A stretch of DNA of 64,000 nucleotides from Neorhizobium galegae bv. officinalis (GTDB lineage: Bacteria > Pseudomonadota > Alphaproteobacteria > Rhizobiales > Rhizobiaceae). The DNA is taken from assembly GCA_000985875.1 (NCBI GenBank), contig CCRI01000007.1, positions 62,001-126,000 of the forward strand. The letters are read 5' to 3'. The notes below the pieces were generated by a model, which saw only the letters and a list, made by a program, of their open reading frames with translations, did not search any database and was not told the origin of the DNA. The translations under genes were made by a program, and so were the position numbers. This document shows, piece after piece, positions 61,931 to 64,000 of the stretch (its first letter is position 1; each line of letters starts with the position of its first letter).

Positions 61931-64000
61931 GCGGGCCTCTTTTCCAGCTGCTTTTCAACGGCGAGGATAGGCAGCCATTGGCTCTTGAAGATTTTTCGAT
62001 CGACCTCTTCTACCAAGGCCGTCATCGCAGGGCTGTCGCCGGCGCGTGCGTCGTCGCAGCCCCACATCTGCACGGACGGCAGCAAATAGGAGTCGTATCC
62101 GGACCGGCTGAGGCGCAGGCCGAGATCCAGACCCTTTTCCTGCCTGCCGAGATAGCCGCCGGAAAAGCCGCCCGCGCGCGACAGGGCGTCGCGGGGCATG
62201 ACGCAGCATTCGAGCGAGGCCGCCGCGATGCTGGTCACCTTCATGTCGGTCACCGCTTTGAGCGGATATCCGGCGTAGCGGCCGACAACCGGTTGTTCGT
62301 CATTGCCGTCGTCGATCCAACTTCCCGCCCAGCGAACCGAATGATCTTCGTACGCCAGGACGGGCGAGACTATGCTTCCTTTCATCGCCGAAGCCGCGGC
62401 CACGAGCTTGCCGTACCACCCTGTCCCGTGCGGGATCAGTGAGGCGGAGAGCGACACGACCGTTTCACACGAAAGCGCCTGCGTGCCCGCCTCCAGCATG
62501 TCGTAGACGTCGCCTGTCCCCTTCGTCGACACCAACCTGACCGAAAGGCGATAGAAGCGCGCGAGTTCCTTGAGGCGGGCGGCCTGCCTGCGAAACCGCT
62601 CGGCAGGCATGGCTATCACGATCGGCGCGCCTCGGGTTTCCGGGTCGAGCGCGAGCAGGGCGAGCAGCGGGGAGATGTCTTCCTCGCTCTCGCCTAAGCC
62701 GAGGACGATCGGCAAGCCTTTTTCTTCATCGAAGAAACCGGCATCCACGATCGTTTCGATGACCGGCACTGATCTTGCTGATGATCGTGTGAGGAACGGG
62801 ACGATGTGTGTATCGACGATCGCCGGCAGCGCGCTGTTGGCGGGATCGATCGAGCCGATCTGGCGTAAAGCCGCCGAACGCGCCGCAAGGCGTGTCGGTT
62901 TTGCCGGCAGAAACGCGCGGCGCGAATCCTGTAGCGTCAGTTCGAAATAAAGGGGGGCACCGGGGTCTTCACCCGATAGCTGGGCGTGGGCGACGAAGCC
63001 GTGGGCGTGCTGATCTCCCGCAAGACCCGGCACAAAGTGGGCTTGGTCGCTGAAGCTGTCCGTGACGTCGGGGCGATCGAAGCATGTCCAGTGTTGGTCG
63101 AGGCGTGTGGCAGCGGCGCGCCGGCGCAGTCTAACCGTCGCGACGTGGCCATCGGGGTCGTAAAGCCAGCCGGAGATAAGGAGATTTCCCGCATGAGCCT
63201 CGAATAGGCCGTCTATCCCCATCCGGACGAGATAGGGCAGGCTGGAGAGGGTTTCCTTGCCCTCGAAGCTGTTGGCGGCGCCCCGCAGGGACAGGAGCAC
63301 GTCCGGCGTGCCATGGGTGCGCATCAGAACCGAGCGGATATGCTCAGGGGTTTCCTGCGGATCGGCGATGCGCTTTCGAGGATGGACCGCAACATGCCTC
63401 CAACCGGCGCGCCCTCTAAAGATCAGACCTTCAATGTCGGAAGCGCAGGCAGCCTCGTCCGCCTTGACAAGGCCGACAAAACCCGCGGCTCCATCAGGAG
63501 CGTCGGGACGTGTAAAAGTGGCTATGCCGCATTCCGAAACCACCGGTGTCGCCCTTCCGATCAGGGACATCCGGCAAGGCCCGGGCGCCATGCCGCGGCT
63601 CCAGCCCTGCAGGAATGTGACGCCGTCATGGCTCTCGCCGATCAACTCAATGAAGCCATCGTTGGCTTGGGTCGTCTTTAAAAGCGCAGCTATGGCGAGA
63701 AGCCTGCGGCGGCTGAGATCACCGGTCATCAGAGCGTCCACGAGCCGGTTTATGACGGTGGCCGACTGAGATCCGGCGGACTCGAGCATAAGCGCGGCTG
63801 CTTCCTCCATTGAGGCAAGACGGGGCGCAAGGATGTAAGGCGCTCCCGTTTCCTTCTCTCCGAAGCGGATCGCGGCCATGGCAAGGTCGATGTCCCCTGC
63901 CGGAATCAGTGCCGCAAAGCCTTGGCTGGCCCGCGGTGAGGATGCGGTCAACCGCCATTCCGAGACAAATGCAGTTCGCTTGTCGGTCTGATCTTCGCCG
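61927..64000 (-). CDS. Large GT2-like glycosyltransferase, C-terminal part
   Basis: The frame is open to the window edge on the minus strand: in-frame codons run before the TTG at 63951 to base 64000, so the N-terminus is probably missing. About 690 residues are visible. The C-terminal part (from about residue 400) looks like a GT-A/GT2 domain: PIVLGLGESEEDI, VVSLSASLIPHGTGWYGKLV (acceptor-lid region) and RAGGFSGGYLGRQEKGLDLGLRLSRSG. The front half (RKRIADPQETPEHIRS, SLRGAANSFEGKE, YELTLQDSRR-like repeats) is unrecognised. Multidomain polysaccharide glycosyltransferase is the best guess. Confidence 0.6.
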   Translation of the reverse strand, partial: GEDQTDKRTAFVSEWRLTASSPRASQGFAALIPAGDIDLAMAAIRFGEKETGAPYILAPRLASMEEAAALMLESAGSQSATVINRLVDALMTGDLSRRRLLAIAALLKTTQANDGFIELIGESHDGVTFLQGWSRGMAPGPCRMSLIGRATPVVSECGIATFTRPDAPDGAAGFVGLVKADEAACASDIEGLIFRGRAGWRHVAVHPRKRIADPQETPEHIRSVLMRTHGTPDVLLSLRGAANSFEGKETLSSLPYLVRMGIDGLFEAHAGNLLISGWLYDPDGHVATVRLRRRAAATRLDQHWTCFDRPDVTDSFSDQAHFVPGLAGDQHAHGFVAHAQLSGEDPGAPLYFELTLQDSRRAFLPAKPTRLAARSAALRQIGSIDPANSALPAIVDTHIVPFLTRSSARSVPVIETIVDAGFFDEEKGLPIVLGLGESEEDISPLLALLALDPETRGAPIVIAMPAERFRRQAARLKELARFYRLSVRLVSTKGTGDVYDMLEAGTQALSCETVVSLSASLIPHGTGWYGKLVAAASAMKGSIVSPVLAYEDHSVRWAGSWIDDGNDEQPVVGRYAGYPLKAVTDMKVTSIAAASLECCVMPRDALSRAGGFSGGYLGRQEKGLDLGLRLSRSGYDSYLLPSVQMWGCDDARAGDSPAMTALVEEVDRKIFKSQWLPILAVEKQLEKRPA

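Overview
The window is high-GC chromosomal or large-replicon DNA from an alphaproteobacterium, most likely the Rhizobiaceae (Rhizobium, Agrobacterium, Neorhizobium or Ensifer type). Pointers are the many ABC importers, HRxKNN-type histidine kinases with stand-alone receivers, the LOV kinase, and a two-Cfa lipid-modification cluster. The genus assignment is inferred from gene content only. No rRNA, tRNA or CRISPR array was seen.

Layout. 1-2.0 kb: end of a branched-chain amino-acid-type ABC importer (livM-livG-livF). 2.1-2.4 kb: decayed transposase. 2.6-14.7 kb: a compact plus-strand block of two serine peptidases, an AbgB-like M20 amidohydrolase, a five-gene Dpp/Opp-type peptide importer, a beta-lactamase-fold hydrolase and an MmgE/PrpD protein, met tail to tail by a LysR gene. 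16.7-22.2 kb: exported amidohydrolase (Tat), tannase-family esterase and BCCT transporter, with IS3-type debris between. 23.0-26.5 kb: a minus-strand cassette (monooxygenase-like protein, isochorismatase-like hydrolase, GST, SDR) facing a divergent AraC regulator. 27.0-36.3 kb: a signalling region with a GAF-GGDEF protein, VOC protein, four stand-alone receivers, a PAS histidine kinase, a LOV histidine kinase with an apparently ruined ATP-binding domain, a remnant of another kinase, a CGNR regulator divergent from an EamA exporter, and IS5 debris.

36.3-43.2 kb: two divergent operons for membrane-lipid modification (FAD oxidoreductase, DUF1365, Cfa, DUF2147, DUF2177 on the minus strand; DUF1295, second Cfa, membrane protein on the plus strand). 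43.4-52.0 kb: GMC oxidoreductase, TIM-barrel isomerase-like protein, LysR regulator and a CUT1 sugar importer; one sequence motif occurs on both sides of the LysR gene and may tie these genes into one regulon. 52.2-55.5 kb: methyltransferase and a membrane GGDEF-EAL protein. 55.7-59.2 kb: complete dTDP-L-rhamnose operon (rmlC-B-D-A). 59.6-64.0 kb: alpha/beta-hydrolase-like protein, GT4 glycosyltransferase and the C-terminal part of a large GT2-like protein, probably part of a surface-polysaccharide locus.

The strongest leads are the LOV kinase with degenerate catalytic domain among receiver-only proteins, the LysR/GMC/TIM-barrel/CUT1 module with its shared operator-like motif, and the divergent double-Cfa lipid cluster. 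At least four broken transposase fragments show repeated past insertions around accessory genes. All calls come from reading the sequence; no homology search was run.
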